Shown: piece after piece, positions 26,265 through 39,898 of the stretch
How positions within the stretch are numbered: the stretch's first letter is position 1
How the letters are laid out: every line of letters starts with the position of its first letter
NCBI RefSeq assembly: GCF_037975245.1
Contig: NC_092581.1
Location: 15,811,303 to 15,875,302 of the forward strand
Direction of reading: 5' to 3'
DNA length: 64,000 bases
Source: Apostichopus japonicus
Taxonomy: Eukaryota > Echinodermata > Holothuroidea > Aspidochirotida > Stichopodidae
The notes under the pieces: generated by a model
Seen by the model: only the letters and a program-made list of their open reading frames with translations
The model's database searches: none
What the model was told of the DNA's origin: nothing
Program-made: the position numbers and the translations under genes

Positions 26265-26575
26265 ACATGTTTGCTAATAGTAGCTGCACCAGAGGTCATT
26301 GTCTTAAAACTCCAGAAGTTACAAAGTAGGAATAATATTCAACGTAACTTTTTTTCTAATAGGGTTGTGAATGAGTGGAACGGTTTGCTTGAGAAAGTTC
26401 TACTTGCAAGTAGTGTGAATGGGTTTAAGAATGCTTTGGACAGCACTTTAATCATTGTAATTGGGTCTGAGCTTTTGTGTCTTCAGTTTTTTTCCTCTCC
26501 TATAGAGTCCCTGTTGGGGACTTGAGTGTCCCTCCTGATCCTTTTTTTCTACCAAACTAAGCTAAACTATATGTC
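26265..26575 (+). mobile_element. LINE 3' end (C-terminal reverse-transcriptase tail and 3' UTR)
   Basis: The frame at 26,271-26,525 reads RNNIQRNFFSNRVVNEWNGL, then ASSVNGFKNALD. This resembles the C-terminal end of CR1-like LINE proteins (R-x-FFS-x-RVV-x-x-WN-x-LP, then SVN-x-FK-x-LD). It is followed by a short 3' region ending ACTAAGCTAAACTA, like the repeated tails of these elements. It is 5'-truncated, as is usual for LINE insertions. Confidence 0.65.
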
Positions 26576-27289
26576 ACCTTTAATTACTATCGACTATAGG
26601 TATATTCTAAGCTTTATGTTAATGTTGAAATCATCGAGGGAAGTTCGACTTGTGAAACAAGTGACCAGTTTTCAATCTAGCATATTACTTAATTAAAGGT
26701 ATTAAAAACAAAGGACGACCGTGATTTAAGTATCGTAAAAACAATAGTCGTTCCATTGACTTAATCATTAAATGTGTCACTTTCAAGGCCACCTATTGCG
26801 TAGATAGAAGTTTTCAACTGGCATATACAAACCATCACATGATAGCTAAGGGCTTAGCCTGTCAGGAACTTGCAAGTTGGTTATTGCAACTTTCTGTTGT
26901 TTTTACACGAAATTGAATCATTATAAGTATCTGTGTTAACTATCAGTGATTGGACACATGCATGCAGTGCATAATCCGTGCTTTAAAAATATCGCCAGTC
27001 ATTGTGTTTAAGATATGCTACACTGTATTGTATAATTGAAATAGCAATTTTTTTTACTGCCCTTCTCTTATATTTCCTAGTTATTTCAAGTGTTTAATTT
27101 CCATTCTTAAGGGGAGGGGGGGGGGGGCGGTGGCTGAAATTCAGTTTTGAGCAAAACTGCTGACTTTCTTCATTTTTAGGTCAAAACCGTATCCAATAGA
27201 CATTTTGTATCGTGGAGAGTTATACAGTTTATTTTTGTCAAGTTTGTGAAACATTTTCAAATAACACCTATACGTCCCCTGTCTATTAT

Positions 27290-27845
27290 GATGACTCCAC
27301 AGACTATCGACTGCGATATCGGAGCAAGAGTTTATCTGGTAAAACTAGTTTCTCCTTGGAACATCTACATCCAGAGTAAAGACAGACACGCTCCGCAACT
27401 CACCCCAACTACTCGTCGGAGACGGGTTGGAGACAGCTGTGGTCACTAAGTCGGGTCGCATTCCGGTCGTAAGTTAACCGTTCACTAGACCGACGCAACA
27501 GTTTAATATCCTGCTCATCAGTCGACATGGGGGACGCGATTTCGACTTTAACCGTCACCTGATTTCACAACGCTTCTTCATTAGCTTTCCATATGAATCG
27601 GAGTCGGGTCGTTGACAGCCGCATACCATCACGACCCGACCCAACTGCGATGCAACAGCTCTCGACGCCACGCTAAATATCAAACATGTGTGATATGCCC
27701 GATTTGGTCACGAAGAGGACCGACTGTCGGATAGTGGTCGGGTCGTAAGTAACAATTTCCGCAAACTAGACCGATCCGACTGATTTTTCGTCGCAGTTGC
27801 GTCGGGTCGCAGTCGGGTGGATGTAGTGTGCGACTGCCTTAAGCA
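27290..27845. mobile_element. unclassified GTCGGGTCG-rich repeat, probable transposon remnant
   Basis: A GC-rich block in an AT-rich setting repeats GTCGGGTCG and its complement: 27,450-27,460, 27,605, 27,635 (complement), 27,737 and 27,800-27,816. Two related arms read GTCGTAAGTTAACCGTTCACTAGACCG and GTCGTAAGTAACAATTTCCG... ACTAGACCG (27,467 and 27,744). CGACTGCGAT near the left (27,308) and TGCGACTGCC at the right (27,828) could be degenerate ends. No coding part is visible. Confidence 0.4.
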
Positions 27846-27849
27846 ACAA

Positions 27850-29215
27850 GATATTCAATTAACAATTCGTTACATTTTTTTTATCGAACTAAGGGAGTTC
27901 TTACAGGGTCCTACGCATTTGTAGATACATAAGTACGTATGAGAGACCTTTTGTTTGGTGATGCAAAATAAGTTAGCACTGAAAATAGCATTGTCACCAT
28001 CCGAGGTGGACTAAATTTCCAGTTTCTATACAATTGAAAGTAAAAAGGCATAAGGGCAGATTTTTTTGAAAGTTGAGGTGGGCGGGGGGGGGGGGCGAGG
28101 AGGGGTTGGAGATTGTGTCCAGTAAAATATTACTGGTTAACTGAAGGTACAACAGGGTATGTAAACATGAACAGGTTGTTATGGTACGGGTGTAGCGGAG
28201 GTGTGAGTGTGGGGGAGGGGAGGGGTGATCTTCATGTTTGAATAAAGAGAATAAAAGGAAATACATTTTCACATTTGGAGCGAAACATGGAGCATAAAGT
28301 ATTATAAAATATATTTCCAGTCAAGAAAAACGGAGTAAATCAAATTGCGTTTAATTTGGTAGTATTTGTTTACAAATTTAAATACTGATTCACTCAGCTT
28401 TGCGTGACTGCAACATATCCATGCTACAGTTTTTAGTGATTACCATAAAAAGGAATCTATGCCTTGGTGATGGCGTGTGTGTGTTGGTGTGTGCGTGTGT
28501 GTGCGTGAACACACCCGCGTGACTAAAGTGAAATTAGCTCCAGCCGAATGTCATCACGTCGCTTTTCTGCGCAATATTTTCTTTCTGCGAAAAAAAGCAT
28601 TATGCGTTTTTCCTTTTTGGGGTCCTGAAAGTTCGATGGTCTGGAGTAAATAGGCCTGAACTCGTTCCTGTATTGGAGTGTCTAAATGACGGTGACATCC
28701 TTGGGGATGCTCATGAGGGCAACATTTGCCCCGCTGGCAGGTTACCTGCTGCGTCCGCCAGAAGGCTTTCCAAGTAAGAGAGGCTTAGTCTAGTTTGTGA
28801 GTCTAGTATTTGTTTATATGTATGCAGGTAATTAATAAATCATTCAAGTTAGCAAACAGAGACCGGTAACGTTCCATTCTCAATGTACCCAGCTCTAGTC
28901 AGGGCTCATTATTATTAGCTGTATATGCATTTAACCTCTATTTACCTTTCTCTTTGCTATCTATATTTCCTACAATCTTAATCTTTGATTTGATCTGAGA
29001 TCATATCATTTCATCAACTCATTTCATATATATTCTGTGTCTCTACTGGATGTTATCTGGTACAATTATTACCTTAAAAGTATAATTAAAGAGACATCAA
29101 ATTGAATACAGCACATGTAAGTGTATAATCATGTAGTATCGCAAATGAATAAATTAAACGAGATGAAAATAATTAAAATATTAAGAAATATCCGGATGAC
29201 ATTTTGTCAGTCATT
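27850..29215. other. intergenic stretch downstream of HAO copy 1
   Basis: There is no gene. A G/C run (28,080-28,100), a GT-rich microsatellite (28,466-28,505) and AT-rich DNA lie between the glutamine-synthetase-like gene and the 3' end of HAO copy 1. Confidence 0.4.
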
Positions 29216-29216
29216 T

Positions 29217-29222
29217 TTTATT
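29217..29222 (-). terminator. AATAAA polyadenylation signal of HAO copy 1
   Basis: On the minus strand AATAAA lies 20 bases after the stop codon of HAO copy 1. That is short for a 3' UTR but acceptable, and no other AATAAA lies nearer. Confidence 0.5.
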
Positions 29223-29241
29223 GCTTCAATGTATTTCTAAA

Positions 29242-32200
29242 CTACAACTTGCACGTGAGTTCAGACTGATGTCTGATATATGATCTCGTGATGTCTTCAA
29301 TCTTGTTGCAACCTGCAAGAAAGAAAGAAAGAAAAGATTGTGAAATGAACAAGCAAGGGCGTAGGAACCGGGGGGGGCTGGGGGGCGCCAGCCCCCAGTG
29401 AAAAATATGGAGGGGCGGAAGTATCATTCCGCCCTCCCCCCCCCGCTTCGCAAGTCTGAAAACCCCTCTTTCATTTCCAAATAAGAAAAAAATCTCATTT
29501 GGAGCACCAAATTGCATTTAAGGCCAGGTGAAAATGCAAAATTATTTACAAAATGGAGTGGGTGTTGAAGTGTGCTGTATTGCACCAAATTGCATCTGAG
29601 TCCACCTGGAAATGCAAAAAAATTTCCAAAGGGGAGGGGGACACCCCCTCCCCCAGGCCGGCCATCAGTCTTCAGCCCCCCACTCAAAAGTAACTTCCTA
29701 CGCCACTGTGAACAAGTGAAAGACTTATGGACGGTTAAATGCATGGATTAGTTATTAATATGATGTAATATCGGCTACAAAAGATTGAGAAACCAGTCTA
29801 CAGTTTTGCCCCCCCCCCCAAAAAAAAAAATCGGAATTTTTAATTAACTCTTAAGTTTGAAAAGGGTTAACTGTCGTTAAGAGTCTGGTCATCAACCTCA
29901 CCTGTTACAACATAAATCTTCCAAAAATTTTGGTATTTCAACTTTTTAAGAATTTATATATTACACGAAATTGATCTTATTAGTGAAATATTAGTTAATT
30001 TCATAAAATTCGTCATCTTAGCAACAACTGCTTATGCGCTTCTATCAAATAAACTGAACAAAAGTATTGAATAAAAAAACAATTAAGACATAAAGGTGGC
30101 AGTCGTAGGAAGGAGAGGAGGTGGTGTTGGGATGAGAGAGGGTTGATTCGTCTTATAATAGGTAATAGTTGTCCCATCTACAGGGGCGTATCCAGGATTT
30201 TCCAATAGGGGGGGGGGCGCCAGGCATGAATGATCGCCGTCCTGGGGGATGGGTCTAAGGGGAGGGGTGTACAATTTTTGCTTTCAAAGAAGGGCTGAAA
30301 TGCAAAATGGTGTCATATGCATGGGCGGCGATCCGTACTTCCGAGTGGGGGGGGGGCGATATGACCTTGTTGACTATCTAAGCGTAGCGCCACCATGGGT
30401 TGGCGCGAAGCGTACAAGAAAATTTTGGGATTAACAAACCCTCTAGATGGCCGGAAACGGCACTTCCCGAGGTTTCCAAGCGGCATATACCCAACTTTAA
30501 AATAGGGATGTCATGTCCGAAATATCTCATAATCAGGATCCAAAATACTTTTTTTTTTAATTTCGGGTGTTATTTTGGGAAAATTGCCCCTGTCAATCTT
30601 GTTTCAGGCGCAACGTTAGAATGTTCGAGAGCTCTGTTATATTATCCGATGAAGAAAATGGCCTCATGCAGGCTATTATAGGCCTATACACATGCAATAC
30701 ACAATTACACATAGTTACATTCCTAGGTACCGATTGCTAGGGCATCCAGGTGAAACGTGTATTAAGCATTACCCTGGTTACATGAGATTCTCAGCTGTTC
30801 GAGGGAACATGTACGTGTGTAGGCCTACTATAGGGCCTATATGAATACTATGAGGGTGCATATATGTACTATATCAATACCGTGGGCGCAATAATACATT
30901 TTGTTGTTATAGGGCCAATGAAGCCTATAGTCAACTATTTTTGCTTTATAAAGACGCTTTATTTGAAAAGATCGCACTGCGTTTATGGTAGGCGAGAAAT
31001 GAAGCTAAAAAAAAAGAGCCGTACATTAACGAAGATGCATAAATGTAGGCATGAAAATATTCTTATCCCTGGCATTTGGTGGGAGGGGGGGGATATGGTG
31101 CATTACATCCCCTCCACCCATTTTCATGGGGGGATATATCCCCTCCACCCAGGATCGCCGCCCATGGCCATATGTGATCCATTTTTCGACCTTAATAATA
31201 AGCAACATTTCCAGTAAATATGGACACAAAATGCACAATTTAGTATGGCTGGCATGTCATTTAGTGTTTATAGTGATAATACAAACACAATTACCATCTA
31301 TGTTTCTAAAACTATTATGCCGCCGAACTTCGCCAGAACCTTTTTTTGGCAAACAAAGAATAAAGCATACGGGAGGGGGGGGGGGGGGGGTTGAGCGATC
31401 ACCGACATCTCACATAAAGGTCGTCATCAATTTTTTTTTTTTTGCCAAACTTTTTTTTTTTGGTGACGGCCAATAGGGGGGGGCGCGCGCCTGTTTCGCC
31501 CCCCCTGGATACGCCCCTGCATCTAGCTAATTCGAGAATATACGTAAAGGGGATACCAACTGTTGATCGAGAAAACTTGAACATATACATATACGGTTTT
31601 ATGATTTGGATACTCAGCCTCCTCCTCATCTTCCTCCTCCTCCTCCTCCTCCTCCCCCTCTCCTCCTCCTCCTCCTCCTCCTCCTCCTCCCCCTCCTCTA
31701 TATACCGCTTTTCGATATTACCTGACACCACAACAAACGAAAAAAGAAATATCACCTAATGACTCGATGGTATTATATCATCATAAACGACACATATTTC
31801 TAAGATGGATGGGTCAAATTAATAACCTGCATGAACGGTCTGGCAATATCGGTAATGCGAGAGACTTACCACAAAGTGCCATAGTATTCACCAACTCCTT
31901 TCTAACCATGTCCAAGATTTCTGTTACACCGTTTTCACCCTATTTAGGAAATAACAAAAGAGTCATTCTTCTGGATGTTAGTAATACCTGTCATGATCAT
32001 TTGCATCAAAACCAATCAATTTTATACACACGTTTCTCTTAATTACTTAAAACGTGTGGCTTTCATGATTTCTTCAGGCACTCACAACTATTTAAATTCA
32101 TTCAGGTACAACATATATTGTAACTAACATCTACTTAAATACTATCGCCAGCAAAAACATAGGTCTATTCACAAGATGCAATGTATAAGCTACGTACAGG

Positions 32201-35200
32201 ATACTGTAAAAGTTGTAAAATGTACTTATGTAATCCAAACCAATATACACCGCTATTTGTGCACACGGTGGGTTAAAACGTCAGTAAGGCCTCCTTGATC
32301 GGGATAGCGATTACATACATGCCTGCCACTTCAAAGTCACTCATGATGTTAATAACACATATTTATGTGGTAGTTAATTAAATAATAAATAATTAATACG
32401 CTTACGTCATGAGCCAGCCCCCATATAATTGGTCGTCCGATGAAAACTGCTTTGGCGCCAATTGCGAGAGCCTTGAAAACATCTCTCCCACTTCTGACAC
32501 CACCGTCCATGTAAACTTCGACTTTTGACCCCCGTACAGCATCAACGATTTCTGGAAGGGCCTCAATCTAATAGCAAAGTAAAGGTTAATATATGGAAAG
32601 TAGTCCGGACAGGAAAGATGGTTTAATTATTCTTTAAGTAGTAAGCAATGATTTATTTCGGTGTTTATCATTGATCATATTTCCTCTACCGGGCGGAACC
32701 AACATGAAGTTGATGACGCTTTTTCGTTTACTGTTCTCAGTGTAAACGATCTCATTTATTTTGACTTACACTTGTGTGAAGGATGCGGTGTCCTTCATCT
32801 AACTTAGACAGAAATGTTACACATCCCATCACAACATCTCAATCAACTGCTCTATTAAAAATCAAAACTATCACACTCTTCTTTCTGAAAAAAACACGTA
32901 TCCAAACTTGTATCATGCATTTTTGGCCGAAAAAGACTCATTTTGAATGTCATCTTCAATAAAGGATTTAAATTTAGAACTTAAAATATATACATATCTG
33001 CAAGTTGATTCCAGCCATTCTGAACATTAATAACAACATGGTTTATAATTCACGAACATTATAGCTAGTGCGTTACCGGTGCTTGTACGCCATCCAATTG
33101 TCTTCCTCCGTGAGCTGATACAATGATGCCGTGGACACCAACAGCAACCGCCTCTCTAGCACTCTCCGCTAATGAAGAGACAACGAACAGTTTTACTGGA
33201 AATGTTTACTCTCGGGGGAAAACAGGATTGTATGATATAACATCTATAGCATTGCGATGACATGCAGCGATTGAACTCGTTTGTTTTCTAACTTTTTCCC
33301 TCTCTTTACAAGACACACATGTTTTTTCCTTGTTGTTTTGCCTCTCAAAACAATGACGCTATTCTGTTTCTTTAAAATGATCCTCATGCGTGGAGAATTT
33401 GGCAAAGAGCGAAGCAAAGACTAGCTCAACAGGATCTGAACCAGTTACCTGAGGAATTCAAGTTCCGAATGAGTCCGTATATAGACTCATTCAGGGTGAT
33501 ATACTTCCATGTGTATAGTAAGCATGTTTTTCCAATCAGTGTACCACTTATAACAGGCGCGTATCCAGGATTTTCAAACCCGGGGGGCGCGAATTACTAT
33601 CTTAGCGGAGCGCCACCATCGGTTGGCGCGCAGCGTACAAGAAAATTTCTTGTTTTGAAACCCCCCAGATCACCGGAAACGGCACTTCTCGGGCTTGAAA
33701 TGACCAACCAGATGTACACATTTTGCCTGAGAACCAAGTATTTCCTAATAGTTTTTTTTTCCATCCATAACCTTTTTGAAGATTGTCAACCCGGCACACA
33801 TCATGTTCGACCTGATCGCATCTCCTGTGGGTCTTTGCTTTTGTAGGTGATTCTACGTCGCGGCCCACAATACCCGTCAGCCCCACTTTTCAAGGTTTTA
33901 AGCCCCGTATTTGTTCAGAATTTGAAAATTCACATTTCTCGTGAATAAACTCACTTCAAAACATACCCATAATGTTGTACAAAATTTCATCTATGGACAA
34001 CCAATATAGAAAAAACTTCCTTCCACCCCTAACAGACCGGTCAAAATTGCACGAGTAGAGGGAAGTGTGATGTAGAATGTTGGTCAGAAATTTTCGAAAA
34101 TTCAGACACAGTTAATTTATTGGTGTACAAATATTAAAACCCGTTATAACGGCTATTATAAAACTTGGTTGAAGGAAATAAAAAAATAGCAGATATTTCC
34201 GAAACCGAACACTACACACATAGGCGTGGGAGGCGCGGTGGCAGTGGCGGAGCTAGGGGTATTGGTCAGGAGTGGCGAGAATGGTCTGAAGGGGCGCTTT
34301 CGACACTATCAGAGCCGTATATAGAGATATCTATATACGGCTCTGGACACTATCTAAGCGGAGCGCCACCACTGGTTGGCGCGTAGCGTACAGAAAATTT
34401 TTGAGTAAAGATACTCCCTAGATCGCCGGAAATGACCCTTTCCGGGCCTGGCTAATTTGCAGATAAACGAAGAATAAGGTGTCATCGCCAAATTACACCA
34501 ACAAAATGTGACAAATGTCAATAAGTAGATGAGAGCGCAATAAAAAAGTCAATAATCTAGAATAAGTAAAAAGTGGTAAAGAGCTGAAAAAGGCGCCAGC
34601 AGTCCATTTGAGTCCGTCAGGGGGGCATCCGCCCCCCTGACCATATGGACGCTCCGCCACTGCGCGGCGGGGGTGCAGGCCCTAATTCGCCATTACTAAT
34701 GTAAAAGAGAGTTTTGACATAATTGGACCTCCATGCTTTTAATACATGTGACATGTCGTTGTTTACATTAGCATCCCGCGGTATACTGCGCAATTTTAAC
34801 GAACCGTACGGTACATGATGGCATGCGATGTAATACCCGATGCTTGCTTATATGATATTGACATGAACACGTTGAACGCGCGCTTCGCGCGCGAAAATTT
34901 GTGGTTATTTTTTCAGGCAAGTCGGACAGTTTTGAGGCTTTTCATCCTGGAACGCCATTTTCATGCTCACTGATATGATGTGATATCTGCTGTTTGCGTT
35001 ACAAATTCGAACGGGCGCGTAGCGAGGAATTTGCCAAGGGAGGGGCGAAGCCTGTAGGCAAATTATCTAAGCTTAGCGCCACCATAGGTTGGCGCGAGGC
35101 GTACAAGCAAATTTTGGCCGAAAATGTCTCCCAGATCGCTAGAAATGACACTTCCCAGGCGTTGTAAGTTGCCTCTAGGCACTTTCTATTTTTAAATTAC

Positions 35201-38200
35201 TTAGCGATATCATTTAATAAAATGCTGAATGGGGGGGGGGGCGGGCGGTCGCCCCCATCCCAAAATGCGTCATGTTCCCCGACGACACGGTCGAGTTCGA
35301 GACCAGCCACAGTTGGTTTCATAGCACAATTCTACACACGCGTTATGATAGACCATATATAGTATATATATATAGATCATTAGTGAGAGAGGAAAATGGA
35401 AACGTCAAAAAATGGAGTTGTCGGTGTAAGGGGTAGGGTGAGTCACACTTTTACGAAATCATTGATCCGTCACTGGCTACCCTTCAGCGCTGTAATGATG
35501 CCACTGTTCTTCTTTCTCTTCCCGGTGTCTTCGCGTTTTGCTTTTCCTCCCTCTTTTTCTCCTTTTTCTCTCTTTCTTCTTTTTCTTTTCCCTTCCTTCC
35601 TCTCCTCCTCCTCTTTTTTCCTTTTTTCTTCTCTTTTTTTCTCTTCTCTTTTTCTTACCCGGGGGGCGCGCGCCCCCAACGCCCCCCCCCTGGATACGCA
35701 CCTGTATAAGTGCAAATTCATTGCTGGTTTCGTTTGAGAAGAACTCAGACACTGATACTTTAATAGATGCCAATAAGCAGGAAAGGAAACTTGGAGAGAG
35801 AATTTCCGCTTTTTGTCATTCGACAAAACAATTTGTCCCAACTGGGTTGCCAAGCCATATTATTATGGAACGCGAAGAGGACCACAACATATGATGGTGT
35901 TAATGTTGATCTAATTTTATACGATCATGTACTGAAAACTTACGATCATGTACTAGAAATACACGATCATGTACTAAAAATTTACGATCATGTACCAAAC
36001 ATATACAATCATGTACTAAAAGTATACAATCATGTTCTGAACATATACGATCATTACTAAAAACGTACGGTGTACATCAAAACAAATACGATCATGTACT
36101 AATAATGTTATGTTCAAAGAAAGTGGCGCCTGCATACGCGTATGTATATTCATATGTGACGTATGCATACGAGTATGAATATTCAGTGTAAACTCATTAA
36201 GAACATTAGGGGCGGGGCTTCGGTATCAACTTTGATATTCCTAGGGACACTTATATATGGATATCCATACGCGTATTCAAACGACAATAATGGATATTCA
36301 TACGCCACTTTTTTGTAACTTGCGCTTTTTCATCATCATCACAAGTTTTCAGGACATGATCGTATATGTTTAGTACATGATCGTAAGTTTGTTAGTACAT
36401 GAACGTATAAAATTAGATCATCATTAACATCATCAGATGTTGTGGTCCTTTTCGCGTTCCATATATTATCGATATACTTGGGAAGACTCGTAGTAATATT
36501 AAAGCTTTGACCTTACCGGTTAAAATGCCTTTTAAGATAATTGGTAATTTAGTCTGTGACTTCATCCAGGCTATATAGTTCCAGTCAGCAGCGGCAGAGG
36601 ATATTTGTTGTTTTAGATATTGAAACAGATATTTATCGCCGGACGCTTTTGCCTTTTCGGTTTCTTCGGGAGCAGCCTCCAAATTGAGCAAACTTTCGAA
36701 CAGAAAGAAAATCAGTAAATTTAATATCCCTGCATAAAGTCACAAAAGAGAGCAAAAGAGAGAGGTCAAGTGGTTAAGGCAGTGGACTTGTGATCTAAGG
36801 ATTGCAGGTTCGAGTCCTGGCCAGATCATTGCGTTGTGTCCTTGGGCAAGGCACTTTATCTCCATTGCCTCTCTTCACCCAGGTGTATAAATGGGGACCT
36901 GTGAGATAAAACTGTCAGCTGGGCGGTGTTTAACTGCTGCCATGTGGAGGGATTGTCTCTATGTTTGACAGGTAATCGTTGACCGGGGTAAAAATTGTAG
37001 ATCGCTTCGAGCCTTTGGGAAAGGCGCTTTATAAAAATGTAAATTTAAATATTAATTAAAATTAAGCGATTATACAGTTAGTTGAAAGGTCAGATTTCTT
37101 CTCACGCCCAGACGGCTTTCTTTCCCCTTCAATTTTCACACTGAGTATGTCGGACACGACCACTTTTAAAATATCGAAATTTCATCGTCATGGTTATAAA
37201 AAAAAAGTATATAAAAAAATTAAAGAGATGTAGATTGTAATTATCTCTTTCTGTAACAAATTAAAATAGATATACATTACTTTTCAGCTTGTAAGTTGTT
37301 CATAACCATGTTTTAAGTTTCTGATTGGGTCAATAAAATACAGTTACATATATTTCGTACGTACGAACACGAGGATGTTTTCTATTCATTCTGTTAAAAA
37401 TGATATGATAATTATAGTCTTTAATATCTAATGAAAAGACCAACTCTTATTTCATTGTTTCGAATATACATGACAAATTAAACCAGGTGAATAGTTACAT
37501 CTATAAAAATGACATGGCTCTTGGGAAAGTTCGACTTTGCAAAGGTCTCTTTGCAGTGAAATTTGTATGTAACCCTGTCAATAACGTGACCGGGAATTTC
37601 TCCCCACGCACTAACTGTTCCCTCTCCTCTGTGTGTTTTTACAGAGGAAGGGAAAGCGGTACCCTAATGAACCGGGACAGGGTCTCCGGGTACAGGAAAA
37701 CCTCAGAAGCATGGCAATAACAGCATCGACCGAATCTAAGGCCAAGTGAGTGATTGATAAACACACCTGCTCCTCACAGAAAAAGCATTGGGGCCCCTAA
37801 GGTGGCATACTCCTATTAGAGTCTATATCAATCCGCCAGGTTGTTTCTACTATTTCAGGTAAAGTGCCAAAATGCAGTAGGAAAACATCTTTTTCGATAC
37901 GTTATCAATCAGGATCTGGTTTGTTTTGGCTTGCATGTTAAAGAGCATGAATGGAAGTACATGTGGTGCAAAATTGGGTCAATTGATGCAATTTAGACCC
38001 CTTTAGGCCTCCAAGGAGCGGCGTACGAAAATTGTTTACTACTGAGTGAAGGGGATTGTTTACAAGTGACGAAAACTTCCGGCTCGGATAGCAAAAACAT
38101 CTGCACGGTCATGATACGCAAAAATTGATGGTGCCTTGAAAGGCCAACTTGTCAGCTATCCGGTTATGGGTAGCGTTTAGCTAGTGAGAACTTCTATCTA

Positions 38201-39855
38201 GACTTAGAGACCACATTTCTTTTGTGATTTAGTATGTAAGTCAATGGGGATTTTAATGGGCGTATGCTACCCTAAGCACAGGCACATCTACGCCCATGAT
38301 ACTAAAATAAACTTCAACGTGCGGGAGTGAGTTATGCCTCACTGGTTTTATGGTGGCGCTATATAGGTACATGAGCGATTACCTTTCATCAAGATGACCT
38401 TATATGAACGTGTAGCTACATTTATTGTACAGAGGCAGATTAATGTGTCGCGAATGTGAATATTACAGTGCTACGTTATCTGATCCATATAGGTTTTTTA
38501 CATTCAGTTCCACTATAGACGACAACGGGTTTAAAACTTACTCACCCGTTTGGCAGTACACTATCAAACTGATCTTGGGCCTCGTAACCAGACCGGATGC
38601 TTCTTGCAAAGATCCCAATCTGCGGTGAGTCTACGGTCACGACCAAAGCTTGGAATCCGCTCCGCTCAGCTCGACGGATAAAGTTAAGTGTATGCCGTCG
38701 GTCAGCATAAGGGTACAGCTGCATCCAGAGGACAGCACTAGGAGCAGAGGACGCGATAGTTTCAAAGCGAAGACATGTCCAACTACTAACGATCATGATA
38801 ACTCCAGCTTTCTCGGCGGCTTTTTGTATAGATGAGGACAGAAAAATGGAGAGATGCAATGATACATTTTTAAAGAGCTTAGAAATACTAAAGCACGTCA
38901 TAAATGGAATTTAAATATATGAAATATTAATACTCACTCATATTCACATTTCAATAGGCGTTTTAAGGTCATTCCCAGTGTGCTATCCTTAAATCACTGA
39001 GATATCTAATACGTAGTAAATAAGTTAAAATACTTCCCAATACATGGAATAAGGGAGGTAAGAAACCAAAGCAAAGGAGCTTTGGGATGTTTCAATGTAA
39101 AGGAGTAGTCTGAACAATTACCTGGAAAGCACGTTTCCTTTTTAATCTCTGTTCAAATTATTATCTAATATGTACAAAAGCACCTCACAATATGTTTTCA
39201 CGAAGAAGGTTTCATCAGCTGCATTGTGGGTTTTATACTACTCCGACCATAACTTTAGGCTAAAATGAAGCTTTCTAACTTTCAATGGTTATGAATTGTA
39301 TACCTTTCGCTGTAGCTACATCTCCTTGTGGGTGAGCTAAGGATTGAAATCCAGTTGGAGCTATTCCAAAAGGCGAGCAGATAGATTGACCCTGAGTTTT
39401 CGTCTCTATGTTGGTTTCACTTTTAGACTGTAAGACCCTTGGCTTCAGTCGAAATCTGAAAAATGTTTACAAGTGTAGAAGCAAAAAAGACGCGGTGAAG
39501 TAGGACAGTATCAAAAACAGAAAACACACACAAGGCAGAACATAGTGATGTTGGAAACCGTGAGCACTTGTTAGTGATTGGAGGTTGATTAGGTTGACCT
39601 TGGGGAGTGGGGGGGGGGGTAAAGGGAGATGCGATATGGTATTACCTATGGAATATACCCATAACATATATACGGAGAAATTGGGATTCATTGGGTGGGG
39701 GGGGGGGCATATTGCATGAATGTAAAATACTGCTCAACATTCACGAACGTTTCTACTTTGTATATAGCCTAAGCGATACATATTCATATTTTTATTGAAA
39801 GTTCCGGTAAGCGTGGAATGGGGTAGGATTATTATTATTCTTTCTTATTATTAAA

Positions 39856-39898
<43 letters not shown>

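Noticed and set aside
31399-31755. Acidic/arginine-rich protein frame
   Set aside because: It is the complement of the (CTC)n microsatellite joined to transposon ends.
36764-36830. Possible tRNA gene
   Set aside because: Boxes A and B are present, but the cloverleaf stems do not pair and a SINE body follows.
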